From Ascaphus truei (lineage: Eukaryota > Chordata > Amphibia > Anura > Ascaphidae), in contig CM071569.1 in NCBI GenBank assembly GCA_036426205.1, forward strand, positions 3,242,559 to 3,306,558: a stretch of DNA of 64,000 nucleotides, read 5' to 3'. Made by a program: the position numbers and the translations under genes. The notes below the pieces were generated by a model. The model was not told the DNA's origin, searched no databases, and saw only the letters and a list, made by a program, of their open reading frames with translations. Position 1 is the first letter of the stretch, and the number at the start of each line of letters is the position of its first letter. Below are positions 11,806 through 23,925 of this stretch, piece by piece.

Positions 11806-12771
11806 TCACCTGTCGGGGTGGTTGTGATAGGGGACAATTCTGTATAGGAGCCCGCATTCTATGCAGAACTTGTCCCATTCCCTTATTATGACGGCCACTG
11901 TGTCAGTGGGGGCACTCTTCACCAATGCGGGTTTGTTTTGTTGGATGGCTATGCAGATAGCTCTAGTCACTGGGTCACGCACCTGATGCCCTATCAATTC
12001 CTTTAGTGTTTCGGGTAGTGTCCGTGCCGTCTGGGTGGCAGTAGGGGCGGGCAGCACCTTGGACTGGCATCCTAGTGAGTCGACTACTTTTAGCTCGGAG
12101 AATGCCACCTTGACTTCCATTATGTCGACTGTTGAGCACATGGCTCGAATGCCAGGTCCTGGAATTTCTTCCCATGAGCCGCCATCCGGCATGACACTCA
12201 GCCCGGCTCTTCGGGACAAGGCATCGGCTCCGATGTTTAAAGGCCCCGGCTTGTACTTGAGGGTAAACTGGTAGTTCGACAGTACCGTTAGCCACCTGTG
12301 GCCGGTGGCATCCACCTTGGTGGATGTCAGAAAGTAGGTCAGCAGATTGTTGTCGGTCCGGACCTCAAAGGACACTCCGTATAAATAATCGTGAAGCTTG
12401 ACGATGACCGCCCATTTGAGTGCGAGGAACTCCAGTTTGTGGACTGGATAGTACTGCTCCGAGGGTGTCAAGCTTTGGCTTACATAGGCCACTGGATGGA
12501 GGCCAGTGGGGTACTTCTAATGCAGTACCGCTCCTAGTCCGCTGAAGCTGGCATCGATATGCAGAATGGACGGCTTTTCAGGATCGGCATAAGCCAACAC
12601 AGGTCCTTCCGTGAGGCTTTTCTTGAGCCCGATGAATTCCTGCTCGCATGTCGAAGTCCTTTTATCCCCAAATGGCATCCGCACGGTCGCAGCTCTCTGC
12701 TTCGGTTCTTCTTGATAATTCTTCAAGAGATTATCAAGAGCCTTAGCTCTGCTGGAATAGCCTTTTGACAA
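11806..12771 (-). pseudogene. Gypsy RNase H and integrase zinc-finger linker fragment
   Basis: The piece at 12,771-12,517 ends with the RNase H start 'ILHIDASFSGLGAVL' and carries its first catalytic Asp. The following 228-codon open piece (12,492-11,806) has 'YVSQSLTPSEQYY', the 'EFLALKWAV' helix with the catalytic Glu, and 'VRTDNN' with another catalytic Asp, then the 'KPGPLNIGADALSR' end of the domain. The rest is a linker that leads to an HHCC-type integrase zinc region (about 11,880-11,690). A frame break separates the two pieces. Confidence 0.8.
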
Positions 12772-13395
12772 AACAGCGGTAATATCCGCAGAATCCCAGG
12801 ACGGACCGCAGCTCCTTCAAATTGTTGGGCTGGGACCAGTTCACCACGGCTTCAACTTTAGCTGGGTCAGTGGCTATTCTGTCGGCAGACACAATGTGAC
12901 CATATAGGTGACTGATGTGCGGCAGAAACGGCATTTGTCCAGTGACAACTTCAACCCTTCCTTGCCTAGGCTGTCCAATATCTTCATGAGACATTCTTCA
13001 TGCTCCTCTAGAGTCTTCCTGAATACAATGATGTCATCCAGGTAGACTAAGCATTCTCGTGGATTCAAATCCCCAATGGTCTTCTCCATCATTCATTGTA
13101 AGGTGGCAGGAGCACCGCAGATGGGTTGGGGCAGCCAGGTGAACTGATCGAACCCCAGTAGACAAACACCGTTTTCTACTGATCCTCTGTGCTCATGGGT
13201 ACTTGATAGTACCCGACCTCAGGTCCAGTACGCATACCATCTGTGGTAACGTGTACTGATCGGGTACTGTGTGTCGGTTCAGAGTCGGTAGTCTATGCAC
13301 AGGTGGACGGACCCATTCTTCTTGTGTACCACCACGAGTGGAGAGGCATACAGGCTGCAGAACTCCATTACAATGCCCTCCATCTCCATTTCATA
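12743..13395 (-). pseudogene. Gypsy reverse transcriptase fragment
   Basis: The minus-strand translation shows the RT block order in three frames: a 'SPLVVVHKKNG' finger motif near 13,350, a GYYQVP-like region broken by stops near 13,200, 'CGAPATLQ' near 13,110, then the catalytic 'YLDD' box at about 13,037-13,048 inside a 72-codon open piece (12,874-13,092). The thumb/connection motif 'LGFCGYYR' follows near 12,790. Several in-frame stops and at least two frameshifts make it non-functional. Confidence 0.85.
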
Positions 13396-13399
13396 TATA

Positions 13400-13987
13400 T
13401 ATACCCGGTGCCCTGCCACTACCCCCACCAGTTCCCAAAGGAATGCTAATTGTTAAAGCAGCGATCACGCCCAGATTTTAAATGTATTTTTTACAGTGTT
13501 TGAATCAGGGGGGTGCCTGGAGCTATTTGAGCTTCGGACTCCTTGGTTCTGCAGATACTTACCGTTTTTGGGGCCAGTTCACTTCCTGTTTTTTTTATTT
13601 TTAATATGAATACACAACGTTATGTTGTGGTTTCTTAATGGACTGCCCACACTTTTTCAGCCATTTTGTTTCCTCCGGGATGGAGGGGAGACCTCAACAG
13701 CACAAATGTTATGTAACTGTTGGTCCCCTTAATGGGGGGGAACACAAACCCACCTCATTTTACAATCTTCAACATAAACATGAGGATTTATGCATCAAGG
13801 TAACTTTAGTGAAAACTTGTCACAAAGAGCATCATTTTCATTTTGAAAATTGCAACTCAGTTATAGCTTTCAAACTGGGCAGGGTCAAAATGCAGCGTTT
13901 ATGTGATGCACAGGAGAGTATGGGTGGGCATTTTCTCTGGTGTTTTGGTTCAAAAAAATTATTGGGTTGTAGAGTTGGTTTGGGTTC
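13400..13987. other. Non-coding, nothing recognised
   Basis: AT-rich sequence between the gypsy relic and the TIR element. A 122-codon frame at 13,638-14,006 has no recognised motif and runs into the next element. Confidence 0.4.
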
Positions 13988-14301
13988 TATGGGAGCTATG
14001 CACTAAGCTCAATGGCTTTGCGTTTTGATTTGGCCAAAAAGCAGGTTCGTTAAAAAGTGAGGCTGGGGACGTGATGCACTAAGGCCTTGAGGCCATTTTT
14101 TTACGTACCTGCTCAAAATAGCTCAAAACAGCCACAGCATACGTGTTGCTTTTTTTCCCCCTGCTAGCGTTCTGAACCTTTCAGTTCGCTAGCGGATAGA
14201 AAAAAAAGCTGCATGTAACATTTGCATGGAGATTTGCTATCTGCATGCAAGACTGTTACAGGCGATCGTACACTAAATTAAAACATTTTAATAATAGTGT
14301 A

Positions 14302-14558
14302 CATGAGCAGGGGGTCTCCCGAGCTGAACCGCATTGGTTTCAGGTCCGAGGACCCCCTACTTCAGGAGTTCCAGGCCCCGTTATGGGATGCCGGGATCCC
14401 CTGCAGTTTAAAGCTCCCGCGTCACGTGACCGGGTTATTTACATTCTGCAGGGGGATACCGGCACCCCATAAAGGGGCCTGTATCTCCTGAAGTAGGGGG
14501 TCCTCGGACCTGAAACCAATGCAGTTCAGTTCAGGAGACACCCTGCACATCTACACTA
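14302..14558. repeat. Long hairpin inside copy H1
   Basis: 'TTGGTTTCAGGTCCGAGGAC' at about 14,334 is followed about 150 bp later by its reverse complement near 14,500-14,520. Arms of about 100 bp are separated by a short GC-rich loop. It is made of the GGTCTCC..GAGCTGAACC landmark of the family in inverted orientation. Confidence 0.75.
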
Positions 14559-14918
14559 GTATTAAAACATACATAACAATAAAAGGGTAAAAGGGGACGA
14601 TTGACAGCACTCTAGTGTTAAATTTATGCAATTGCAGGGTGCACGGAACAAAAGGGAACTCTTATTCCCCTGATAGTACTAACAAATCTACGTAAGTACC
14701 AGCACTGACTGTCTAATAGCTAAATGATGAAAACAGTTGTAATGCAGAATAAACATTTAATAATAAAACGAACCAGAAATAAATCAAATGTGTTTGCAGA
14801 AACCAGTATCACAAATGGGCATGTCACAAAGTGAGGGGTGGGGGGGGAGGGAAGGAAAAGGGGAAAAAACATGAAACACAAGGAATATAAACAAAAAACG
14901 GAGAACGGCAAGTATGCT

Positions 14919-14969
14919 AGGGGGGCGACGTTTCGAGGGACTACCTCTTCATCTGGCCCATTCCCCCTG
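14919..14969 (-). ncRNA. Hammerhead ribozyme, one core substitution
   Basis: On the minus strand CAGAUGA (expected CUGANGA) is followed by stem II GAGG/CCUC, GAAAC and a GUC triplet. Stem I pairs GGGC before the core with GCCC after the triplet. The U-to-A change in the core would be expected to weaken cleavage. It lies inside the H1 element, so it probably arrived as a nested insertion. Confidence 0.65.
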
Positions 14970-17079
14970 GTCCAAAAGGTCCCAGAGGTACTTCCCTAAG
15001 CCTCCCTTCCCCTATAACTGGTCAAATCAGACACCCCTGAAAATTGATGGCAAACATACAGTGTAGGCTAAATACAGCTAAACAGCTGTAGACCCCAGAA
15101 GACCCCAGAAGACCCTAAAGAAGAAAGAAGACACAGACGTGGATTTGTTATGGTTTTTTATGTTATGGCTTACCTGTGGATTGGTTCCTGTGCTTCCGGG
15201 TCGCTTGGATTTCGGAGAGTGGACATCTAATGGTGAGTAAACAAAAGAAAAGTTTATTATTGTTACTTTTACAGGTTTTTATGATTTTTCATGCATGTCT
15301 TTTATTTTTTCACTCCCATTTAATGCCTGTTAATGTATCTATGTATATAATACATTCACGGACACTGAATGGGTGTATTGTATGTGAATTTTGTATGTAA
15401 ATGCATTGTATTTGATGCTGTATTATTGCCCCTGTATGTTATGTTTATCTATCTGTATGGATAGACATACAGGGATAATAATTGATTGTTTGGCTTATGT
15501 TTAGGTTCTTTTCATGTATGGATAATGTATTTAGCATCTTTATTTTGTCATTGTTGTGAATAATGTAATTTGTATTTAGTTAAAGGCTTCTTTATGGTAG
15601 TAAGATTAGAATGATGGTGGTTACTTTAAATTAGAATTGTTTTGCCAATGGTTTGGCTTAAGCAATTGATTAGGGAATTGTATAATTGATTTGTATTGTA
15701 TTTTAATTGTTTGAGGAAATTGATTAATTGATTGATGCTAATTGTATTGATGTTGGTTAGTTTCTAATTTATTTTCAAGATGGCCTTGGTGGTTAGAGGA
15801 CATTGTTCATAGTGTATTTTATTGTGTTACATATATTTTGCATAGTGTTATATGATGCACTGATTAATTGCATTATGTACACACTCAATGCAATTGTGTG
15901 ACATTTCATAGACATTTGTGTAGCTGCAGTTTTGTTTTTTTATATTTGCAATGGCTGCTGTATTTATTTTAACATGCAATGTGGTGGTTTTAAGATTAAA
16001 AATTCATGTTTTGATTTGTGGATGTTTTATGTGTTTCATAATGGGCAAATAATATATTATCCATATCTGGATAATAGTTATTTTGCACATTATTGTACTG
16101 TATGTGTTGGGGGGGTTTATTGGTCCCAAGGGTATGTGGGTAGGCCTCCCTTGTGGGTTGTGGGTGAGGGTGGTTAGGCCTCACGGGATGGGGGATTAGA
16201 GTTGGAGGGTATGTAGGCCTCCCGAGTGGTGGGTGAGGGTGGGTTAACCCCTTAATGACTGTAGCGGTTAATAACCGCTATGGTGATTAAGGGGTTAGGG
16301 GACATTACATTGGCTATTGTAATTGTTGTGCATGTTTTGCAGCACCATAGGGGAATGGGCAGAATGAAGATGAGGTTGAAGACAGCCTTCATCGTGGGTG
16401 CCTGTAAAAGGTAAGTGTAATATGTTTTGAATGTATTTATTGAGTGTTATATGTATTTAAAAGGGCAAATGCATTATTATCCATATTTGGATAATAGTAA
16501 TTTTGGCCATTACTGTATAGTATGTGTTAGGGCTGTATTTAGTTAGAATTGTTGTTTTTTATTTTTGGAGGTGCAACATTGGTACCGCAGGCCTGCGGGT
16601 ACCCCGGGACTCCCGTGGGGACCCCGGACTACCGTGGGGACCCCCAGACTCCCGCAGGGACCCCCGCACTCCCGTGGGGACCCCTGCTTGGTGAGCCGGG
16701 TACCCCCGCGGGGTCAGCCGGGGACACCCGCCGGCCTGCTGTATGGGTTTTGCGCATGCAAAAATAAAAAGCCAGAATTTTTTCTAAGTCCAGATTTCTT
16801 TGCGTCTACTCTGACCTGACGTGTTCTAATCAACGCAACTTTCGCATTTGCTAAGGTTGCGTTGCTTAGTGCATCCCGCTTAAGGGCACAATTTCATGCA
16901 AACAGGGCTGCGATCGAGCAAAGTTGGACATAGAAAAAAATCCCTGAAAAAAGTCATTTTTAGAGCGCAAAGTGCCTGTTTGCGTTGCTTAGTGCATCGG
17001 GTTGAGCCAAAAATCACGATCGAAGAGCATTTTGCACTCTAAAAGTGACTTATCAGAGCTTAGTGCATAGTTCCCTATG

Positions 17080-18885
17080 TCCCATATTTTAGTGCTGGCT
17101 CTGGTTTTGCCAAAACTCGATTGGTTTGCTTTTAGGTTTGAATTTTGAAATGATGGCAAAAACTCGAAAATAAGCAGGAACACACTGCAATAATATTACA
17201 TTTAAAAGCATGAACAAAAACGCTTCAAATAAGTATAATCATACAAACAATTAGGAAACGTAAAGAAGGTAGCTTGAAAAATGGAGCAAACCTTCCTAAT
17301 AGTACACAGACATATCCCTAATACTCCTTAGTACACACCACAAATAAAGAACATTGCCTAATGGCCGAGAGGGTGCTCTCCTCATGACTTTCTGATGTAA
17401 GTATCTCGGGAAGCAGGGGGTCTCCGGTGCTAAAATCAATGTGCTTCAGCTCCGTAGACCCCCTGCTTCAAACCTAAGATTGTTTCTTTATTTTTATTTT
17501 TTACGGCAAAGGTCATTTAGCAACTGTTTATATTAAATATGTGCAAAAATTGATGTTAAAGGGCTTTGCATGCCCTAAAGAAATCTTCTGTGTGGTTGAG
17601 AAGATATAAATGATATGTTCTTTGGGAAAAGGAAGACATCATATTGAATAGTGTAAGGTATTTGCAGTTGAGGTGATTTATGGCAAAGTTTAATGTCTTT
17701 GCAAACGTTGTTTTCGCTCTCATCAATGTCCACAATCTTCCTAATTCACAAACTTCTTCCATCTCTACCAGTAACATACGTTGCAGCTTGGAGCAGAATG
17801 TAGTTTCTTTTTCCAAAATAAACTTCAGTATGAGTTGATATATAAACCCTATGATTTTCTCATCAACCAGTAAACATTGATAGCGACTGTCTATAGATCC
17901 TGTATCTGAAGCCCAGATACAGTACTTCTACATATACTCTTAGTACTGTAGGTACAGAAAAGTATGAGAAATATGTATATAAAGTGCATAGAAAATCTTC
18001 TCGGGGAAAAAATATCACTGGAGGGAGGAGCTCTATTTTTTCCTGACCTGGAGCTTTGTGGTCAAAAATGTATAATACCCTTATTGATTTTGCTCGGAGT
18101 GACAAACGATCTTGTCAATAAACCACTAACATTCACTTGACCCATTGCCCATAGGTGGATGTACTGTATAAAAGAAAATGATCTGAGAGATAGCTAAATA
18201 TGTACAGATGTTGCAGACATTATTGCACCTAATGGAGTGAGTTTACAGTGAACGCCATTGAAAACAATGTTAATGTTTGTTATTTTCTTTAACACATGCA
18301 GTATTTACTGTGGTATTTCTTGCATTATTCCGCTTTAACAGGGGCAATAACATTGGTTACATCTTTTTAGAGGTACAGTATGAAAATCATTTGCAGGTGA
18401 AAATGGTGTTTGAATTTTGGTGTTTGATGGAATGAAGGATCTGAGGTCGCATTTCTCAATCAAGTGTACAGTACTTCAATTTGTTATTAATACATGTACA
18501 GTGATTTTATACACGCATAAACAAAAAAATACAGCTACTGTACATATGTTGTAATAATTGTAACGTCTATGAAAATTATTTGCATTATTGTTATTTTGGT
18601 GCGGTTATTCATTTTCTAAAGCTCAAACTGCTTAAAATGGCTTATAATCGTTTAATTTGATTATGGACATTAGTTTAAATCTACAGTTGCGTTCCTTCAT
18701 GTTTTTATAAACATTTGCTAAACTTTATGCATAGGTGATGTAAATTACTTATAAGTGGTTAATCTATACCTACACAACACCACGCACCCACTTCACATCA
18801 TTCATATACTGTACATGATAATAAACATATCAAACAACTGTGTGGACAATTTTATTAACACATTTTTTTTAAACATCCCACAAAC
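17080..18885. other. AT-rich non-coding stretch
   Basis: No gene or clear repeat. A hairpin-like 'AGCAGGGGGTCTCC' block near 17,412-17,470 resembles the landmark of the H family, so part of this may be a further decayed copy. Confidence 0.4.
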
Positions 18886-18887
18886 TC

Positions 18888-19345
18888 ACCAACCCCCCCC
18901 AGCTCCACAATGCTCTAAGCAATCCCCCCACCCAGCTCCCAAACACTAACCAATCCCTTCCACCCTCTATCCTTCAACACACTCACCACCCCCCCAGCAC
19001 TGTAAAAATCCCTTCCACCACCTATCCTTCAAAACACTCACCAACTCCTCCTGCCAGCTCCCAACACTCTAACCAATCCCTTCCACCCCCTATCCTTCAA
19101 CATACTCACCACCCCCCTAGCACTCTAACCAATCCCTTCCACCCCCTATCCTTCAACATACTCACCACCCCCTAAAGCACTCTAACCAATCCCTTCCACC
19201 CCCTATCCTTCAACATACTCACCACCCCCTAAAGCACTCTAAAAAATCCCTTCCACCACCTATCCTTCAACACACTACCCACCACCCCCCAGCTCCCAAC
19301 ACTCTAACCAATCCCTTCCACCCCCATCCTTTAAAACACTCACCA
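18888..19345. repeat. Minisatellite, about 57-60 bp unit
   Basis: Seven or so tandem copies share 'CACTCTAACCAATCCCTTCC', 'ACCCCCTATCCTTCAACA' and 'CTCACCACCCCC'. Copies differ by indels. Confidence 0.85.
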
Positions 19346-19752
19346 ACACCTCTCTTTCCCCACTGCCACCAAACAACAAATAACACAGGAAGACTTTCTG
19401 ACCCTGGCAGCCTGCTTGCTGATCCGGTCTGCCTGGCTTAATTTACATGCAACCCTCTTTTCCCCGCTCTAAAGGAGTTTACATCAAGTTGAACTATCAA
19501 GTTGGCAATGCTCAGTTTCTCATACCTGTTCTCGGTGCTGGGTCAATGCATTGTTGGGCGTGGATATGAACATAGAATAAGTATGGGCGCCAGGAACTTT
19601 TATAGTACAAAAAGAGCTTTGTTCACATTAGTTTAGAAGTCTCGCCATACAAGTACAGAGTTCCCGTCCGATATATTATCTGGTTGTAAAACATAAAGTA
19701 ACTCTGTGTTTCTTCCCCTGGTAGCTCTCACTTCTGTGCTAGGGTGTACTTA

Positions 19753-20112
19753 CACTCGCGACACGTTTTATTCTTCGTTGGCTAGTTCCGCAAGCCGGGA
19801 GATTTCCCGGCTTGCTAGCCAAATCCCCTCGGCGTGCCGCGCGTCACCGATGCACGGTCACGCTTCATCGGGTGCCTGCGCCCCATGCACGCGTGCCCAG
19901 GGCTCCCCGAGGGAGCCCTGGTGTCCCGCGATGTGGGGGACGGCGGTGGGGAGTTCCGGGGGACCCGGCGGACCCGGAGAGGGGAGGGGGAAGCCCCGAT
20001 CGGAGGACCGCTCCTCCGAGGCTTCGGCGCGTGCACGGGACACCCCGGCGCGCGCCCGGTTACTGTCGCGGCCGAGACCGGGCAAAGGTAAGAATAAACT
20101 CGGCCGCGACAG
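19753..20112. mobile_element. TA-flanked MITE (Tc1/mariner type)
   Basis: The left end 'CACTCGCGACACGTTTTATT' and the reverse complement of the right end 'CTGTCGCGGCCGAGTTTATT' form imperfect TIRs that both continue to CTT. TA dinucleotides flank both sides (19,751-19,752 and 20,113-20,114). The interior is GC-rich, with the hairpin GCAAGCCGGGA/TCCCGGCTTGC near the left end. No transposase is encoded in 360 bp. Confidence 0.65.
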
Positions 20113-20114
20113 TA

Positions 20115-21734
20115 TGCTTCTTTCCCTTAGTATTTTTTAGATTGGCAATCTCCTGCATAACTTGAAAAGTGCCCTCTCTCAAGTGGGCCCCTGTTGGGAA
20201 AAGACTCTGCTTTCTGGGATCAGTATCCCCTTACTGTGTACTGAATACCTCGACCATGCATATTGGATCGTGAGTTTACTAAAAAGCTTCTGGTGGGGCC
20301 AGTCCAATTAGTTTCGGAATTACTATGCTGAGAACTCCGGATAAGCAATGTTCACTCCTTTCCTAATGGGAACAATCTGGGCCATTACTATAGGCGCAAC
20401 TAAACAGGGACATTTCTTAACTGAAAACAAATAAACAGGCACAGGGCACTCTCAAAATACCATATCTATACACTTAAACATATTGACACGACTCATTGTG
20501 AGGCCCTCTGAGGAACCTCCTGCTAAAACATTGGTGGAGCTATTGTATACCCTCCTATCTCCTATGGTGACATCCCTGGTCACAGGACATCCTACATCAC
20601 AGGGTGGGGAGGGACAATGCCAGAGTGATCTCACCCGGTTAACCATTGAGGACATTAACCCCTTTACTAATTAGTAGTCCTTAGAAGGGGAGCTACACTC
20701 TCCCTATCCATACATGATGTTGCCCCCAACATCATTTAAAAATACAAAGGGGTCAATGTTACAATATTTAAACATATACATTCTAAACAACATAACATGT
20801 TACATACAGCTGCATGCAGTTCCTTTCTGTCTCAGCTCATAATAATATCACAGAATTAGGCATTGCATATCACTAATAATATATATATATTCAACAGATA
20901 CAATGTTGCAATACTTAAACCATACTCTTCTAGATACCATGACATACAATGTGTATCTGCATGTACAAAGGTACGATTATCCTGGAATCCAATACAGTCA
21001 CACTATGAGCAAATAATAAATGCCAAATAAGATATTTACAAATCAGATGCAGTACAATATTAAGATATAACATACAAATACAAATCACAGGGGCAGTGCA
21101 ATACTAGGGGTAAGTGCGGGTAGGGGTGGTTCAGTGGTTCAAGTCAAGTAAGAAAAAGCACAGGTTATACGTAGCAGCGTGGTCATGTAACATAACGAAT
21201 CTACATAAGAGGGTTACTTCACCAATAGGGCATATCGGGTTTTCTACACATCCCACCTCCTCCCCTTTCCATCTTGCATCTCTAAAAAATGGACCTCTTA
21301 CACCCTTATTGTCCCTATATTCCACCCAGTCATTTAGATACAGCGCCCTAGTGCCAGATCTGCATTACTTGGACCAATGGTTTCCGGGTAGCCAGAGTGG
21401 TATGGCCATTATGGGGGGTTATAAGTTTTCATGGTGTTCTCAATCCACTAGCCCCGGAACATACCGACAATGTCCATAAAACCCTTCTGGAACATAGGAA
21501 TATTCAAACCACAAATCCCTGTTGAATCTGCTCAACTTAGTGGGTCACAATCCTGTGGTTGGACGGAGGCACCGGTAGACCATAACAAGGGTTCCTCTTT
21601 AGAGGTCTCTGTAAGAGCCATGTCCCATTGAAAATCATTGCTATTAACATTTGGTCATGTATAGCATTTAGGCATGACTTGGTCCCCCGAGCTGGAATGA
21701 ATGGGGTTCAGCGGACTGGAGATCCCCTGTTCAA
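20115..21734. other. Non-coding stretch with a possible ribozyme relic
   Basis: No gene recognised. Near 20,498-20,540 the order CTGAGGA, a CCTCC-rich piece, AAAAC and ATTGG resembles a heavily decayed hammerhead; too many core changes exist to call it. A (TA)n tract starts at 21,735. Confidence 0.35.
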
Positions 21735-21778
21735 TATATTATATATATAAATATATATATATAATATATATATATATA
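21735..21778. repeat. (TA)n microsatellite
   Basis: Short impure TATATA tract at the left edge of an inverted-repeat element. Confidence 0.9.
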
Positions 21779-22293
21779 TGCAGAAAACAAGAAGAAAAAA
21801 CAGGCGCACTCCTAGTGTGATAAGTATAAAACAGTATTTATGGGATTGTAAAATATAAAAAGCGCACTCACAAACAGAGTAAAAATAATAGCATTTATGA
21901 ATATACTCAATCGCCTTGAAGCTGTGGAAGAGAATGTATCAGCCTGTCCCGTTGGTGCCCACTCTGGTTATCCGTTGGTTCAGCAAGGTGCAATGGAGCC
22001 ACAAAATGCCTTTGGCTGACATTACTGCAGTAAACGGAGAGAGTACCTAGAGATGTTTTTTTTGCTGGGATTGCTGTTCGCTTCCGGTTTTGCAGTTGCC
22101 TGCTGTGAGCAGTGAGAGCTGTGGGAGGTGTGATGCGGGGAGTCTTGACGTGTTGTGATTATTACATCATTGGCTGGGGTGGCTCCAGTGCACCTTGCTG
22201 AACCAACGGATACACCAGAGGTGGCACCAAGGGACAGGCTGAGTATACATCCCTTCTTCTGTTTTTTATTCTTGTTTTCTGCAGATATCCTTG
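21779..22293. mobile_element. Inverted-repeat element, non-coding
   Basis: 'GCAGAAAACAAGAA' at the left end and 'TTCTTGTTTTCTGC' near the right end are reverse complements, and inner blocks such as 'CAGCCTGTCCC', 'ATCCGTTGG' and 'TTCAGCAAGGTGCA' recur inverted (arms about 21,779-21,996 and 22,194-22,290). The left arm holds about 120 bp absent from the right arm. This asymmetric tail-to-tail layout matches the elements at 34.7 and 45.2 kb. No coding potential or clear TSD. Confidence 0.6.
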
Positions 22294-22574
22294 GGATTTG
22301 GTGATCCTTATATACGGGCAGCAAAACTCGCGTGGACTAAGTAAATTTTTGAAATTTCAACTGAAATCTGGTTTTTATTTTATTTTTTATGTTTCATATT
22401 TTTATTTTGCTATAGATTTCAGTTATTTTATCACAAATTCGCCCTTTTGGGGATTCTTTGGTCAATAGCCGTGTTAACTCTATTTGATTACACAGCTGAT
22501 TTATCCTTATCAAGCTTCCTAAGGCGCATCCAATTTGTTTGTTTTATATATATATATATATATTATATATTATA

Positions 22575-22634
22575 AAGTCTATTAGGGTTAGACTTACAAT
22601 CACTTTGGCACTACTTTATTTGTTTCATATAGAT

Positions 22635-22676
<42 letters not shown>

Positions 22677-22735
22677 ATGAAACAAATAAGTAGCGCCAAA
22701 GTGATTGTAAAGTTCTAAACCTAATAGTGAATAAA
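22575..22735. repeat. Palindrome around (TA)n
   Basis: 'AATCACTTTGGC' and 'TTTGTTTCATAT' on the left recur as reverse complements on the right, around a central TATATA tract. Arms are about 60 bp with a few mismatches. Left and right arms could be two inverted element ends joined at a microsatellite. Confidence 0.8.
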
Positions 22736-23366
22736 TTACTTATAATGGTGAGAATATACCCTGTGTAGGTGCGTGTGTGAACAATAAGAAGGTTAACATA
22801 TAAGTAAATGTTGGATAATATACAAAAATCTAGTATATACCATAATCAATATACAGTGCAAAAAATACAAAAAATAATAAACGTGCAAAAGAAAGTTTGT
22901 CAAACCAGTCCTTTTAAATCAGTCCATATGATACTAGACAATTGATGCTGGTATGGGGGTCTCCGACTGCTCTCAGAATGGATGAACCACATCCAATGGA
23001 AAACTAGAGGAGAAAAAGAAGAGAGAGCGCACGCCCCATAGCGTAAAATTGTACGTTTAATGGTAAAAAAGGAATGAGGGTGGAAGGGGGGGGGGAGAAA
23101 ATGCACTCACAAGAGTATTCAGGCAATTTGTGAATTATATCACCACCATCCGGTTAATCTGCATCAGTAGTCCACAATTCAAAGCTCCCTTAGGGCTGTA
23201 GGGATGATGTGGCTGCTGCAGGGATCCAGAAGTGCTTCCAAAGATTAAAATCGTCTGTTAGAAGCCCCAGAGACTGCCTCCTCCATTCAAATGGCCACAA
23301 TAGTATTCCGCAATCGGTGCGGCCTCCTCGTGCGCATGCGTGGCGTCGAAGTGACGTAATGACGTT

Positions 23367-23410
23367 CCCTGACGCGTTTCATCACCAGACGGCGACTTTC
23401 TCAAAGGGCT
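23367..23410 (-). ncRNA. Hammerhead-like ribozyme (UUGAGAA variant)
   Basis: On the minus strand UUGAGAA replaces CUGANGA. Stem II UCGCC/GGUGA follows with one G-U pair, then UGAAAC and a GUC triplet; CCCU/AGGG can form stem I. The sequence upstream on the plus strand (about 22.74-23.36 kb) resembles a PLE-type untranslated region read on the minus strand. Loss of the first core C and changes in the GAAA context make activity uncertain. Confidence 0.55.
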
Positions 23411-23417
23411 TGTCCTT

Positions 23418-23470
23418 TACCCCCCTTGAGAAAGGTTCCACTCCGGAACCGAAACGTCGGATTGGGCGGC
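23418..23470 (+). ncRNA. Hammerhead-like ribozyme (UUGAGAA variant)
   Basis: On the plus strand UUGAGAA is followed by a strong stem II, GGUUCC/GGAACC, with a short loop, then GAAAC and GUC. It lies 8 bp from the minus-strand copy at 23,367-23,410 with its 5' side facing it, so the two form a head-to-head inverted pair. Confidence 0.6.
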
Positions 23471-23925
23471 CTGTTCACTTTGTATTGATGCCTAATACAG
23501 ACTTTTTGCCTATACTGATCTGAGTGCAGTCTTCCTTTACCAGACGTGAGAATGGTAATGTTGTTCTATTATTATTATTAGAGACTGACACCTGTTGATG
23601 TTTTTTAGTACATTGAGTGCAAGATGAAATTGGTTTCTATATATATATATACATATATATATAAATTATCACCTAGTCTAGGCTGGTGTTAGCTCTGTCT
23701 TTCCTATGTATATATTGGCGATTATGTACATAGGCAAGATAAGCTAAAACAGCCTGAAATAGATGGTAAAATAGTAATTAAAATACATTACAATACACAT
23801 TAACCCATTTGTAGCCCGCAGGTCAACTAGCAATTAACAACCAGGGTAAGGGGAGGGGGAGGGGAAATGGATGGAGGAAACCCTCGCTACTGCCCGTGAC
23901 AAAGGTGCTGCGACCAGGGGAAAGA

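Larger units (their letters stand above)
10780..13395 (-). mobile_element. Ty3/gypsy LTR retrotransposon, pol-only relic
   Basis: Reading from high to low coordinates, fragments in several frames align in the Ty3/gypsy order: reverse transcriptase (about 13,395-12,743), RNase H (12,771-about 12,200), zinc-binding linker and integrase (11,880-10,999) and an integrase C-terminal region (about 10,990-10,780). Integrase lies after RNase H, as in gypsy rather than copia. Stops and frameshifts occur between nearly every block. No gag, protease or flanking LTR was found, so this is a truncated dead copy. Confidence 0.85.
13991..17076. mobile_element. Large TIR element, copy H1 (3.1 kb, no transposase)
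   Basis: The left end 'GGGAGCTATGCACTAAGCTC' and the reverse complement of the right end 'GGGAACTATGCACTAAGCTC' form terminal inverted repeats of about 20 bp, flanked on both sides by TAT (13,988-13,990 and 17,077-17,079). Inside are landmarks shared with copies at 27.6-29.3 and 44.4-53.1 kb: a GGTCTCC..GAGCTGAACC block, an AGAAAGAAG-rich stretch before a splice-donor-like GGTAAGT, the block 'GCGGTTAATAACCGCTATGG', and the hairpin 'ATTATCC...GGATAAT' at 16,056 and 16,476. No transposase frame is present. A 3-bp TSD with G-rich ends would fit a PIF/Harbinger-like element, but this is inference. Confidence 0.6.

Noticed and set aside
19706..20165. Arg/Pro/Ala-rich frames up to 144 codons on both strands
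   Set aside because: They lie inside a GC-rich MITE bounded by TIRs and TA.
20498..20540. Possible hammerhead (CTGAGGA ... AAAAC ATTGG)
   Set aside because: GAAA is changed to AAAA, stem II does not pair and no second feature supports it.
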